The notes under the pieces: model-generated
What the model saw: only the letters and a program-made list of their open reading frames with translations
Database searches by the model: none
Told to the model about the DNA's origin: nothing
Made by a program: the position numbers and the translations under genes
From: Candidatus Woesearchaeota archaeon
GTDB taxonomy: Archaea; Nanobdellota; Nanobdellia; Woesearchaeales; JACPBV01
Assembly (NCBI GenBank): GCA_019323195.1
Contig: JAHWHQ010000058.1
Location: 1 to 12,203 of the forward strand
Length of the DNA: 12,203 nt
Direction of reading: 5' to 3'
Shown here: piece by piece, positions 5,536 to 12,203 of the stretch
Numbering within the stretch: the stretch's first letter is position 1
Layout: every line of letters begins with the position of its first letter

Positions 5536-6642
5536 ATGACAAAAAATAAACCTAAATATGCTGTAATAGGGGCAGGATGTGGAGGTCAGGGTATAGCTGG
5601 CTATCTAGCCTATTGTGGTCACGATGTTGTTCTTTATAACAGGACTCTCTCTAAAATCAAGGAAGTGAAGTCCAAAGGCAATATCAAGCTTGAAGGCAAA
5701 TTGGAAGGGGAAGGAAAATTATCTTATATTGGAAATGATATTGAAAGGGCGTTACAGGATAGGGATGTTATCATGGTTGTCATAACAGCAACAGGCCATA
5801 AGGAGATTGCCCAAAAAATGGCCCCTTATTTAAAAGACGGACAGATAATACTTTTAAACCCAGGAAGAACCTGTGGAGCTCTGGAAGTCGATTATACCTT
5901 AAGACAGAACGGCTGCAAGGCTAATGTGATAGTTGCAGAAACAAACACTTTAATTTATGCAGTAAGGGCAACTTCTCCAGGGATTGCAACTATAAAAGGT
6001 GTAAAAAAAGAGGTATCAACATCAGCTTTGAAGAGTGAAGACACACGATATGTTGTTGATGCTATTGCTTTGGCTTATCCCCAGTTTGTCCCAGCAACGT
6101 CTTTTTTAGAGACAAGTTTTGGCAATATAGGGGCAATATTCCATCCAACTATAACCTTGCTGAATAAAGAGAGAATAATCGCTAAAGAAAATTTTGATTT
6201 TTATACTGATGGTGTTACAAAAAAAGTTGCTGTTTTTATAGAACAAGTTGATGATGAGGTTAGAAATGTAGCCAAGGCTCTTGAGACAAAGGTTTTATCT
6301 GTTGGAGAATGGCTAACTTCCAGGTATGGAATAGAATTGATGGACATCTATACAATGATAAAGTCAAACCCCACCTATAAAGGGATAAAAGCCCCACTAA
6401 CATTAGATACCCGCTACCTATGGGAGGACATTCCAACAGGCCTAGTCCCCATATCAACATTCGGAGATGCTCTTGGAGTAGCTACCCCATCAATTAACTA
6501 TTTGATTGATGAAGGATGTAATGTTTTAAACAAAGATTTTTGGAATGAGGGAAGGACACCTGAAAAATTAGCCTTATCAAGGGAAAATCTTAAGGAGAAT
6601 CTAGAGAATATAATACAAACTCGAGAATTATTGTTGGTCTAG
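5536..6642 (+). CDS. Opine (octopine/nopaline) dehydrogenase-family protein
   Basis: The 368-residue protein starts with a Rossmann fold, YAVIGAGCGGQG (8-19, GxGxxG type), followed by the hydrophobic strand DVIMVVITATGH. The C-terminal opine-dehydrogenase domain contains GAIFHPTITLLN (199-210), which holds the expected catalytic His203, and TRYLWEDIPTGLVP (292-305). The family joins an amino acid to a 2-keto acid by NAD(P)H-dependent reductive condensation, or runs the reverse reaction; the actual substrates are unknown. Its divergent partner is a tandem Lrp regulator, consistent with amino-acid metabolism. Codon choice (more AGA, TTA and GTT) looks different from the AGG/CTG-rich backbone genes, a hint of later acquisition. 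It ends 19 bp before a convergent unknown gene. Confidence 0.85.
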   Translation: MTKNKPKYAVIGAGCGGQGIAGYLAYCGHDVVLYNRTLSKIKEVKSKGNIKLEGKLEGEGKLSYIGNDIERALQDRDVIMVVITATGHKEIAQKMAPYLKDGQIILLNPGRTCGALEVDYTLRQNGCKANVIVAETNTLIYAVRATSPGIATIKGVKKEVSTSALKSEDTRYVVDAIALAYPQFVPATSFLETSFGNIGAIFHPTITLLNKERIIAKENFDFYTDGVTKKVAVFIEQVDDEVRNVAKALETKVLSVGEWLTSRYGIELMDIYTMIKSNPTYKGIKAPLTLDTRYLWEDIPTGLVPISTFGDALGVATPSINYLIDEGCNVLNKDFWNEGRTPEKLALSRENLKENLENIIQTRELLLV

Positions 6643-6661
6643 CCTCCTGTTAGGACTATAT

Positions 6662-7435
6662 CTAAGCTGGCGCTTTTGGCTGAACAGGCTTGTAAGGCTT
6701 TGAGGGGACCTTATCTTCGTTGCAAGGAATTAAGTAAGTCTTATCCGGCAATTCAATACCTTTCACCAGTTCCCTCATTTTCTTTGGTGTGAGGTTATCA
6801 AAGTAGTCTGATGAAAAATTATCAAATATTTTCATTCTAAATAATTCAGGGAAAACAAGCGCATTCCTTCTTTTAGTTCTATAGAAATCATTAAAAATCT
6901 GGTAATCTTTACCATCAACGTCCAATATCACCGATAAAGCAAACTTAGATTCATCTTCTAATTGTAGCCCTCGTTCGGTTTCCACTATCATAAGATAAAG
7001 ATTTCCGCTTTTTCCCTGAAGCTGCAGAAATTCGGCCATATAGCTTATCTTACTTTCAGGTGATTTCTGGCGGTTGAGGCACAATAAATCGGATTGAAGA
7101 GTGTTGCCTGCATCATAAGCAGGGGTGTTCTTATTTGTATCTTTATTGCAACCCCTAGGATTAAAACCTTTTTTATAATTAAATAGTTTTGTCAAGTTGT
7201 CAGAAGGAAGCTTATTTTTATCTAAGAAATAGGAAGTGACAATATAAGCTATATTATTTTCATGTTCCTTCTTTTCATGTTCTTGGGAATCCAGGTTATT
7301 GACAGGTCTTACTGGAGAAGTACTATCAGGTACATTAGAAGAGATATTAATAATTTCGTCTATACTACTATTTCCTCCGCTATAACCAACATCAGGTTGT
7401 GCATCTAGTTCCATTTTGATTTTAAATGCAACCAT
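6662..7435 (-). CDS. Unrecognised 257-residue protein
   Basis: I recognise no family. The N-terminal third (to about residue 60) is polar and low in structure, with a Glu/His/Lys-rich patch near 52-60. The C-terminal part looks folded: YLMIVETERGLQLEDESKFALSVILDVDG suggests two beta strands, followed by a Phe/Tyr-rich helical region. The tail is Pro/Lys-rich (SKPYKPVQPKAPA). There is no signal peptide or membrane span, so it is probably cytoplasmic. The ATG at 7435 is the first in frame; a TATA-like GTTTATAAC sits about 35-45 nt upstream on the minus strand. It is divergent from an Lrp-like regulator (108 bp) and convergent with the opine dehydrogenase. Base composition is AT-rich like the latter. 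Confidence 0.65.
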   Translation of the reverse strand: MVAFKIKMELDAQPDVGYSGGNSSIDEIINISSNVPDSTSPVRPVNNLDSQEHEKKEHENNIAYIVTSYFLDKNKLPSDNLTKLFNYKKGFNPRGCNKDTNKNTPAYDAGNTLQSDLLCLNRQKSPESKISYMAEFLQLQGKSGNLYLMIVETERGLQLEDESKFALSVILDVDGKDYQIFNDFYRTKRRNALVFPELFRMKIFDNFSSDYFDNLTPKKMRELVKGIELPDKTYLIPCNEDKVPSKPYKPVQPKAPA

Positions 7436-7542
7436 CTTTTAAGGATGTATTTATAGATTATCTGTCAATTTTGTTATAAACATACCAAAAAGTTTAATAA
7501 GAAGTTAAATATACATAAGAATATAGATATTGGGGGTAAAAG

Positions 7543-8172
7543 ATGAACCATACTAAGGAATTGGATGAGTCTGAAACCAGGATCGTAAGGGAGCTTATAA
7601 GGAACCCAAGAATAAGCGACAACCAGATAGCAAAGAATACAAAGATACCTGTGATGACTGTAAACAGGAAAAGGAAGCTACTGGAGAAAGAAGGGTACCT
7701 GAAATATTTTACTTCTCTGGATACAGGAGAGCATGGAACAGGCAAGTATAAGGCAAAGCAGATGTACTGCATCAAGTTTAAGATAGGTATAACAAGGGAG
7801 CAGTTTATAGAGGCTGTCGAGAAGGACCAGGAAACATTGGTCTTTGAGGCATATTATATAAGCCTTTCATACCTTGGCGAGAAAGACGGACATCTGGCAT
7901 ACATGTGCATCCTGGATGCAGAGACAGAATCAAAGCTTATGGATGAGTTTAACGGCAGGATAATACCACACCTTAAAGAGAAGTTAGGAGGGGACTGCAT
8001 AAAAGAGATAATAACGATGAGGGTTACAAATACATTAAGAAGGCACCATAACTATATCCCTATGCTGAACATGGAAAACGGAAGGATGAAGAAAGGCTGG
8101 CCTGATGATTATATCTTTGTGGATAAGGGTGAGGTGAAGATAAAAGATACAGGGAACGAAAGCAGTATCTGA
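7543..8172 (+). CDS. Lrp/AsnC-like winged-helix regulator
   Basis: Residues 5-58 form an AsnC-type winged HTH: LDESETRIVRELIRNPRISD, then NQIAKNTKIPVMTVNRKRKLLEKEGYL. The remaining 150 residues are longer than a normal Lrp effector domain and have no clear GxYD motif, so the ligand-binding part is divergent. The start is supported by GGGGGT six nt before the ATG, and by a TATA-like AAAAAGTTTAATAAG near 7487-7500. It is probably a DNA-binding regulator; its target may be the divergent unknown gene at 6662-7435, by position only. A strong hairpin terminator lies downstream. Confidence 0.75.
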   Translation: MNHTKELDESETRIVRELIRNPRISDNQIAKNTKIPVMTVNRKRKLLEKEGYLKYFTSLDTGEHGTGKYKAKQMYCIKFKIGITREQFIEAVEKDQETLVFEAYYISLSYLGEKDGHLAYMCILDAETESKLMDEFNGRIIPHLKEKLGGDCIKEIITMRVTNTLRRHHNYIPMLNMENGRMKKGWPDDYIFVDKGEVKIKDTGNESSI

Positions 8173-8203
8173 ACTGTTGATAAGAGAATATAAAAAAGAA
8201 AAA

Positions 8204-8229
8204 AAGAGGAAGAATCGCTTCTTCCTTTT
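8204..8229. terminator. Bidirectional hairpin terminator
   Basis: AGGAAGAA (8207-8214) and TTCTTCCT (8219-8226) form a perfect 8-bp stem with loop TCGC. The stem extends into flanking A and T runs. It sits between the stops of two convergent genes (8172 plus, 8228 minus). Confidence 0.75.
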
Positions 8230-8524
8230 ATTTGTGTTGCCTTTGATGCATCCCTGCTTCAAAGCGGCCTTTTCTTTGTCCCATCTTTCCAAAGCCGCCA
8301 ATGCCGAGCTCTTCAGCAAGCTCTTTTGCTGTTTCATAATCACCGTCCTGCCTTGCTTTATGCATCTCTACAAAGGTGTCAAAGTTATCCTTATTGATAA
8401 CATCTAACAGCCTTTCTGAGCCAGGGGAATCTTTTATAGCTTCTGCCCAAGCATCATATCCCTGTTCCATGGCTTCATCCATCTCTTCCATATGCTGGGA
8501 CATCTGAAGATGCCTTTCCCGCAT
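8228..8524 (-). CDS. Small Met/His-rich helical protein, possibly iron-linked
   Basis: The 98-residue protein begins with a helical segment rich in Met and His (MRERHLQMSQHMEEMDEAME). It continues with YDAWAEAIKD and a helical hairpin, INKDNFDTFVEMHKARQDGDYETAKELAEELGI, a pattern I associate with small hypothetical proteins that often carry a signal peptide. It ends in a Lys/Arg/His-rich tail. There is no signal peptide here. The frame stays open for about 26 codons upstream with protein-like sequence (for example PIKYNLKLTEERFSQ) but has no usual start codon, whereas ATG 8524 has GAGGAAAGG nine nt before it. Its promoter region is shared with dtxR-feoAB and a DtxR-type box, so metal-responsive expression is likely. 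Molecular function is unknown. Confidence 0.65.
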   Translation of the reverse strand: MRERHLQMSQHMEEMDEAMEQGYDAWAEAIKDSPGSERLLDVINKDNFDTFVEMHKARQDGDYETAKELAEELGIGGFGKMGQRKGRFEAGMHQRQHK

Positions 8525-8576
8525 CTGGCTGAACCTTTCCTCTGTCAGCTTCAGGTTGTATTTAATAGGATTTTGA

Positions 8577-8596
8577 CCTGAGGCTGCTAACCTACA
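8577..8596. promoter_or_regulatory. Possible second, degenerate DtxR-type site
   Basis: Within CCTGAGGCTGCTAACCTACA, GCTAACCTA (8586-8594) closely matches one half of the DtxR/IdeR consensus; the other half (CTGAGGCT) is poor. It would lie in the leader of the minus-strand small-protein gene. Confidence 0.3.
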
Positions 8597-8625
8597 TTTT
8601 CAAAACAGCCTATCAAAACAAAACA

Positions 8626-8637
8626 TTTATATATAAG
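8626..8637. promoter_or_regulatory. Palindromic TATA box usable in both directions
   Basis: TTTATATATAAG contains TTATATATAA, which is self-complementary. On the plus strand it sits about 25-30 nt before the GTG of dtxR (leaderless). On the minus strand it would give a leader of about 80 nt for the small Met/His-rich protein. Confidence 0.55.
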
Positions 8638-8654
8638 TTAGGCAAGCCTAACTT
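8635..8654. promoter_or_regulatory. DtxR/IdeR-type iron box
   Basis: AAGTTAGGCAAGCCTAACTT is an inverted repeat with 9-bp arms around AA and is close to the classic DtxR box. It starts at the TATA box and ends 3 nt before the dtxR start codon. A bound metal-DtxR dimer would therefore block transcription of dtxR-feoA-feoB, and probably of the divergent gene. Confidence 0.75.
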
Positions 8655-8657
8655 AAA

Positions 8658-9065
8658 GTGAAACAGAAATCAGCAGAGGACTACCTCAGGACAATATACA
8701 GCCTGTATGAAAAGGAGGAAGACAAGGGAAGGGGGGTAAAGTCTGTTGACGTATCTAAGGGGCTGAATATCTCCAAGCCCAGCGTCTCTGAGATGCTAAA
8801 AAAATTATCCAGAAGAGGCCTTATCGAGTTTGAGCCTTACTCCAATATTTTTCTTACAAACAGAGGGATGAAAGGTGCAAGGAGGGTGATGCACAACCAC
8901 AGGGTTATCGAGGTCTTCCTTAGAAAGGTTCTTGGATATGAGCTTTCCAAGGTGCATGAAGAGGCGCATAAGCTGGAACACGCATTCTCAGAGGAGTCAA
9001 TAAAAAGGCTTGACAGGTTCCTGAAAAACCCAAAGGTATGCCCTCATGGGAAGACTATACACTAA
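8658..9065 (+). CDS. DtxR-family metal-dependent repressor without SH3 domain
   Basis: The 135 residues comprise a winged HTH (about 5-65, with VSKGLNISKPSVSEMLKKLS as recognition region) and the metal-binding dimerisation domain. The expected ligands are visible in MHNHRVIEVFL (78-88) and HEEAHKLEH (100-108). The protein ends NPKVCPHGKTIH, close to the CPHG linker that in longer DtxR proteins precedes the SH3-like domain. The GTG start directly follows the iron box and TATA box, so the message is probably leaderless and autoregulated. Fe(II) or Mn(II) as co-repressor is inferred; the feoAB neighbours favour iron. The next gene starts one base after the stop and supplies an SH3-like FeoA domain. 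Confidence 0.88.
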   Translation: MKQKSAEDYLRTIYSLYEKEEDKGRGVKSVDVSKGLNISKPSVSEMLKKLSRRGLIEFEPYSNIFLTNRGMKGARRVMHNHRVIEVFLRKVLGYELSKVHEEAHKLEHAFSEESIKRLDRFLKNPKVCPHGKTIH

Positions 9066-9066
9066 A

Positions 9067-9297
9067 ATGGAAATGCCGTTATCTCAGCTTGGAAAGGGAA
9101 GAAGTGCAGTGATAAAAAAAATTATCGGAGGCAGCGGATTTAAGAGGAAGATATCGTCGCTTGGCCTGAGGATAGGAAAGAAGGTGATGATAATGTCTTC
9201 ACAGCCGTTCAGGGGGCCGCTGGTGGTCAAGGTGGACTGCATAGGGATAGCTATAGGAAGGGGGATGGCGAATAAGATAATCGTGGGCGCAAGATGA
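9067..9297 (+). CDS. feoA: FeoA-type SH3-like domain protein
   Basis: With the start at ATG 9067 the protein has 76 residues, the usual FeoA length, and opens MEMPLSQLGKG. The core reads ISSLGLRIGKKVMIMSSQPFRGPLVVKV followed by IGIAIGRGMANKIIV, the typical FeoA beta-barrel pattern (LG.R.G.......P..GP..V......IA.GR..A..I.V). An in-frame ATG at 9046 would add seven residues and overlap dtxR. It follows dtxR by one base and overlaps feoB by 4 bp (ATGA). FeoA proteins are cytoplasmic partners of the FeoB transporter. Because the same fold is the C-terminal domain of many DtxR proteins and this DtxR lacks it, a second role with the repressor is possible. Confidence 0.85.
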   Translation: MEMPLSQLGKGRSAVIKKIIGGSGFKRKISSLGLRIGKKVMIMSSQPFRGPLVVKVDCIGIAIGRGMANKIIVGAR

Positions 9298-11000
9298 AGA
9301 TCCTTCTTATAGGCAATCCAAACATAGGGAAAAGCGCTATTTTCTCAAGGCTTACAGGAGCAGATGTCATCATATCAAACTACAGCGGGACTACGGTAGA
9401 GTTCAAGAAAGGCGCTATGCTGTATAAGGGAAAGCAGGCAGAGATAATAGATGTTCCCGGGACATATTCTTTAAAGCCGACAAACAAGGCAGAAGAGGTT
9501 GCTGTAGATATGCTGAAACAGGGGGATGTTGCAATAAATGTGGTAGACTCGACAAACCTTGAAAGGAACCTTAACCTGACATTGCAGCTGATGGAAAGGA
9601 ACATACCGATGGTTATAGCCCTGAACATGTTTGACGAGGCAAAGCATACAGGGATAAGGATCAATGTCAAAAGGCTTAAAGAACTGCTGAATGTGCCGGT
9701 GATACCAACAGTTGGCATAACAGGGGAAGGGATTAAAAAACTGGTTGACAGTCTAGATGATGCCAAAAACCCGAAAAACAAAAAATGCCCTGACAAGGAA
9801 AGGTGGAGCAAGGTAGGTAGGATTGTTAAGAAGGTGCAGAAGGCAAAACATAAGCACCATACCCTTTCAGAAAGATTAAGCGATGCTACCATATATCCTC
9901 TGACAGGAATTCCGGCTGCAATGGTCATACTTCTTATGCTGTTTATGGCCATAAGGATGATCGGGGAAGGACTTATAGCTTATGTATTCAACCCCTTATT
10001 CGGCTTGTTAGAGCCGTTGTTCATGAGGATAAGCGCCATATTAGGGCAGGGGATCATGCATAAGATCCTTATAGGGACGCTGATTGAGGGGAAGATAGAT
10101 TATGCACAGAGCATGGGGCTGCTTACTACAGGATTGTATGTTCCTGTTGCGATGATACTTCCCTATATATTCTCATTTTACCTGGCACTAGGCTTTCTGG
10201 AGGATTCAGGATATTTGCCAAGGCTGGCTGTATTGATTGATAATGTTATGCATAAGATAGGACTGCATGGGTTTGCAATAGTGCCAATGCTGCTCGGGCT
10301 GGGGTGCAATGTTCCAGGGGCATTATCCACAAGAATCCTGGAATCGAGAAGAGAGAAGTTTATCGCTGCAACCCTGATGTCAATATGCGTGCCGTGCATG
10401 GCGCAGATGGCTATGATATTCGGCATGCTCGGAGGGTACGGGATAAAAGGGCTGGGGACGGTCTTTCTTACGCTTTTTATCGTATGGGCGGTATTGGGCC
10501 TTATCCTTAACAAGACAATAAGCGGAAAAAGCCCTGCATTATTTATGGAGATACCGCCATACAGGGCTCCTTACATCAAGGGCCTGATGAAAAAATTATG
10601 GATGAGGACAAAAAGCTTTATCACTACAGGGATACCTTATGTCCTGCTTGGGGTCTTTATCATAAATATGCTCTATTCTTCAGGGATAATATCTTTTATC
10701 GGAAGGATAACAGCACCTTTGACAGTAAATGTTCTCGGGCTGCCGAAAGAGGCAGTGGGGTCTTTAATAGTAGGGTTCTTAAGGAAGGATGTTGCGGTAG
10801 GGATGCTGCTTCCTCTGGGATTGACATTAAAGCAGCTGATAATAGCGAGTGTTGTACTGACGATGTATTTCCCGTGCATAGCTACTTTTGCAGTTTTAAT
10901 CAAAGAATTAGGGGTAAGGGATATGATAAAATCTGCCTTTGTCATGGCAGCATCAACTTTATTGGTGGGATTTATACTTAATCTTGTGATTGGTTTTTAG
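9294..11000 (+). CDS. feoB: Ferrous iron transporter FeoB
   Basis: The 568-residue protein has an N-terminal G domain: G1 GNPNIGKS (7-14), switch Thr near 33-34, G3 DVPGTYSL (53-60), G4 NMFD (111-114), and a G5-like VGITGEG (about 140). After a reduced helical linker (KHKHHTLSERLSDATIYPLT) comes the membrane region with about ten spans and two Gate domains. These carry the conserved motifs LGCNVPGALSTR and CVPCMAQMAM, with FPCIATFAV in the second repeat. It moves Fe(II) across the cytoplasmic membrane with GTP hydrolysis. It is shorter than many bacterial FeoB proteins, mainly in the GDI and C-terminal parts, but no core motif is missing. It is co-transcribed with dtxR and feoA. Confidence 0.93.
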   Translation: MKILLIGNPNIGKSAIFSRLTGADVIISNYSGTTVEFKKGAMLYKGKQAEIIDVPGTYSLKPTNKAEEVAVDMLKQGDVAINVVDSTNLERNLNLTLQLMERNIPMVIALNMFDEAKHTGIRINVKRLKELLNVPVIPTVGITGEGIKKLVDSLDDAKNPKNKKCPDKERWSKVGRIVKKVQKAKHKHHTLSERLSDATIYPLTGIPAAMVILLMLFMAIRMIGEGLIAYVFNPLFGLLEPLFMRISAILGQGIMHKILIGTLIEGKIDYAQSMGLLTTGLYVPVAMILPYIFSFYLALGFLEDSGYLPRLAVLIDNVMHKIGLHGFAIVPMLLGLGCNVPGALSTRILESRREKFIAATLMSICVPCMAQMAMIFGMLGGYGIKGLGTVFLTLFIVWAVLGLILNKTISGKSPALFMEIPPYRAPYIKGLMKKLWMRTKSFITTGIPYVLLGVFIINMLYSSGIISFIGRITAPLTVNVLGLPKEAVGSLIVGFLRKDVAVGMLLPLGLTLKQLIIASVVLTMYFPCIATFAVLIKELGVRDMIKSAFVMAASTLLVGFILNLVIGF

Positions 11001-11104
11001 AATTATATTTTATGGATACTTCCCTATTTTTAATGAAGTTATAGATGCATTAAGGTATATTTCAAATAAAGGAAGATGAAGAAATATGATTTTATCAAAA
11101 GAAT

Positions 11105-12103
11105 TCAACCCATAATCTTAGGATCTTTTTTTACCATCGCTATGATAATAAAAGGGAATATCAATGTCGTTATAAGAGCCATTATCACCAGGCTGGAGTA
11201 GATTTCAACAGGTATTAGGCTGCTCCTGAACGCTATAAGGGCAAGAGCCATCTCAACAGCGCCTCTGCTGTTCATGGACCATCCTATCAGGTGAAGCTGT
11301 TTCCAGCTGAACCTGGTGAAAGGCTTTGTCAAAAAGGTGCCTATAAGCTTGCCTGCTACGGCGATGATCAAGACCAGCAGCAATATCCCCTGGTTCAATA
11401 CAAGGGAGTTAATATCAAAATTAAGGCCGACTGAAACAAAAAAGAAGGGGATGATAAAGCAAAGGAATGCCTTCTCGAGCTTATGGACCACGATATGTTT
11501 CCTTCCGATATTTTTCTGGACCAATATTCCTATGAAAAAGGAGATAATCGCTCCTGCTATAAGGATGTCTTCCTTAAGGTAGGCAACCTTAAGCAGGTAT
11601 GTCACCAGGATGAACAAGGACAGGCCAAGAATGTCGTCAATAATGCCGGCTCCCATCATAGCTGAGCCAACCTTGGTCCTGAGCTTTTTAAGGTCAAGAA
11701 GGACGCGGGCTTTTGTAGCTTCGGCAGTGATGCTCATAGATATCCCAACTATCGATGATACAAGAAGGGAAAAGCCCATCATCCTGAATACGGCAAAACC
11801 CAGCAGAAAGGGGAATAAGAATGCAAAGACAGCGATAAATACAGCATCTTTCCTTTCTTTATACATTATCCTCCAGGAGCTTTCCAGGCCTGCCATGAAC
11901 ATGAGGCAGATAAGGGCGATATCGCCAATACTGAGAAGAAATGCTGTGTTTTGGGCGATAAGAACGCTTCTTATAGAAGGGATGTCTAACAGAAGTCCGC
12001 AAAGGATGAGGCTGACCACCCTGGGAACCTTTATCTTGCTGCCAAGGGAAGTGAGAAGGTTAGCTGAGATTAATACAAGGATAAGGGTGATGATGATGTT
12101 CAT
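11105..12103 (-). CDS. CPA2-type cation/proton antiporter (Kef/Nha-like membrane domain)
   Basis: With the start at ATG 12103 the protein has 332 residues and about ten or more membrane spans. Family marks are the N-terminal IKVPRVVSLILCGLLL, the repeat SSIVGISMSITAEATKARVLLDL, and the ion-binding GAGIIDDILG with Asp156-Asp157. Toward the end are FVSVGLNFDI and NSRGAVEMALALIA, both typical of CPA2. There is no C-terminal nucleotide-binding domain. It probably exchanges Na+ or K+ for H+ across the cytoplasmic membrane. An ATG at 12127 in frame would add eight residues, but it abuts the minus-strand TATA box (12128-12140). Transcription should start near 12105, which favours the shorter leaderless form. 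It is convergent with feoB. Confidence 0.85.
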   Translation of the reverse strand: MNIIITLILVLISANLLTSLGSKIKVPRVVSLILCGLLLDIPSIRSVLIAQNTAFLLSIGDIALICLMFMAGLESSWRIMYKERKDAVFIAVFAFLFPFLLGFAVFRMMGFSLLVSSIVGISMSITAEATKARVLLDLKKLRTKVGSAMMGAGIIDDILGLSLFILVTYLLKVAYLKEDILIAGAIISFFIGILVQKNIGRKHIVVHKLEKAFLCFIIPFFFVSVGLNFDINSLVLNQGILLLVLIIAVAGKLIGTFLTKPFTRFSWKQLHLIGWSMNSRGAVEMALALIAFRSSLIPVEIYSSLVIMALITTLIFPFIIIAMVKKDPKIMG

Positions 12104-12127
12104 ATACTTGATACAGAACATATTCAT

Positions 12128-12140
12128 ATAAATATATTTT
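12128..12140 (-). promoter_or_regulatory. TATA box of the antiporter gene
   Basis: On the minus strand the sequence is AATATATTTATAT, about 25-30 nt before the ATG at 12103. The remaining 60 bases to the window end are T-rich and show no gene. Confidence 0.5.
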
Positions 12141-12203
12141 GGTTGTGGGTTTGGTGTAGTTTTATTTTTTCTTTTTCATTTTTTCTTAGACGGAGTTAAT
12201 CCG

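Noticed and set aside
10598..10981. A plus-strand 127-residue open frame
   Set aside because: It lies entirely inside feoB in another frame and has no ribosome site or recognisable motif.
11316..12131. Plus-strand open frames opposite the antiporter
   Set aside because: They are antisense shadows; the minus-strand frame has the CPA2 motifs and membrane spans.
1..12203. CRISPR array or long tandem repeats
   Set aside because: No direct repeats with regular spacers were seen on either strand; only the short inverted and tRNA-tail repeats already listed.

Overview
This window reads as archaeal chromosome. AT-rich TATA boxes sit about 25-30 nt upstream of starts, several genes look leaderless, and the single tRNA gene lacks an encoded CCA and carries what looks like a bulge-helix-bulge intron. 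The gene content (RecJ/GAN-like DHH nuclease, Lrp-type regulators, DtxR-FeoA-FeoB) also fits an archaeon. A DPANN/Woesearchaeota-like lineage is my guess and cannot be proved from the window.

Layout from left to right. (1) 1-480, minus: 5' part of a secreted lipoprotein with MopE-type Asp/Cys-rich repeats, cut by the window edge. (2) 719-2137, plus: DHH/DHHA1 phosphoesterase, convergent with a small winged-helix protein (2141-2425, minus). (3) 2531-3255, plus: a TATA box, a clear fluoride-riboswitch (crcB-motif) aptamer, a possible 13-codon leader ORF, and a gene for an AceTr/SatP-family acetate-succinate channel. (4) About 3300-4345: an accessory island. It holds an IS605/TnpB-end-like hairpin, an apparently 5'-truncated LAGLIDADG endonuclease ORF that runs into a tRNA-Gln(CUG) gene with a 21-nt D-loop intron, and a compact structured segment that repeats the tRNA 3' end. 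(5) 4398-6642: a tandem Lrp/AsnC regulator divergent from an octopine/opine-dehydrogenase-like enzyme. (6) 6662-7435, minus: an unrecognised protein, divergent from another Lrp-like regulator (7543-8172, plus). (7) 8228-11000: an iron block. A DtxR-type box and a palindromic TATA box lie between a small Met/His-rich protein (minus) and dtxR-feoA-feoB (plus). (8) 11105-12103, minus: a CPA2-type cation/proton antiporter.

How the genes fit together. The DtxR operator lies across the dtxR promoter next to feoAB, which suggests autoregulated ferrous-iron uptake that may include the small divergent protein. The fluoride aptamer directly precedes an AceTr-family channel rather than a Fluc or CLC-F exporter. 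I consider this the most interesting association here, because it suggests that this channel family handles fluoride/HF or a fluoride-sensitive metabolite. The aptamer and its downstream ribosome-binding site contain the same GGTGA sequence and could compete for one TCACC partner, giving a simple translational ON switch. The tRNA-Gln island is the second notable locus: intron, homing endonuclease and a repeated tRNA tail all within 1 kb.
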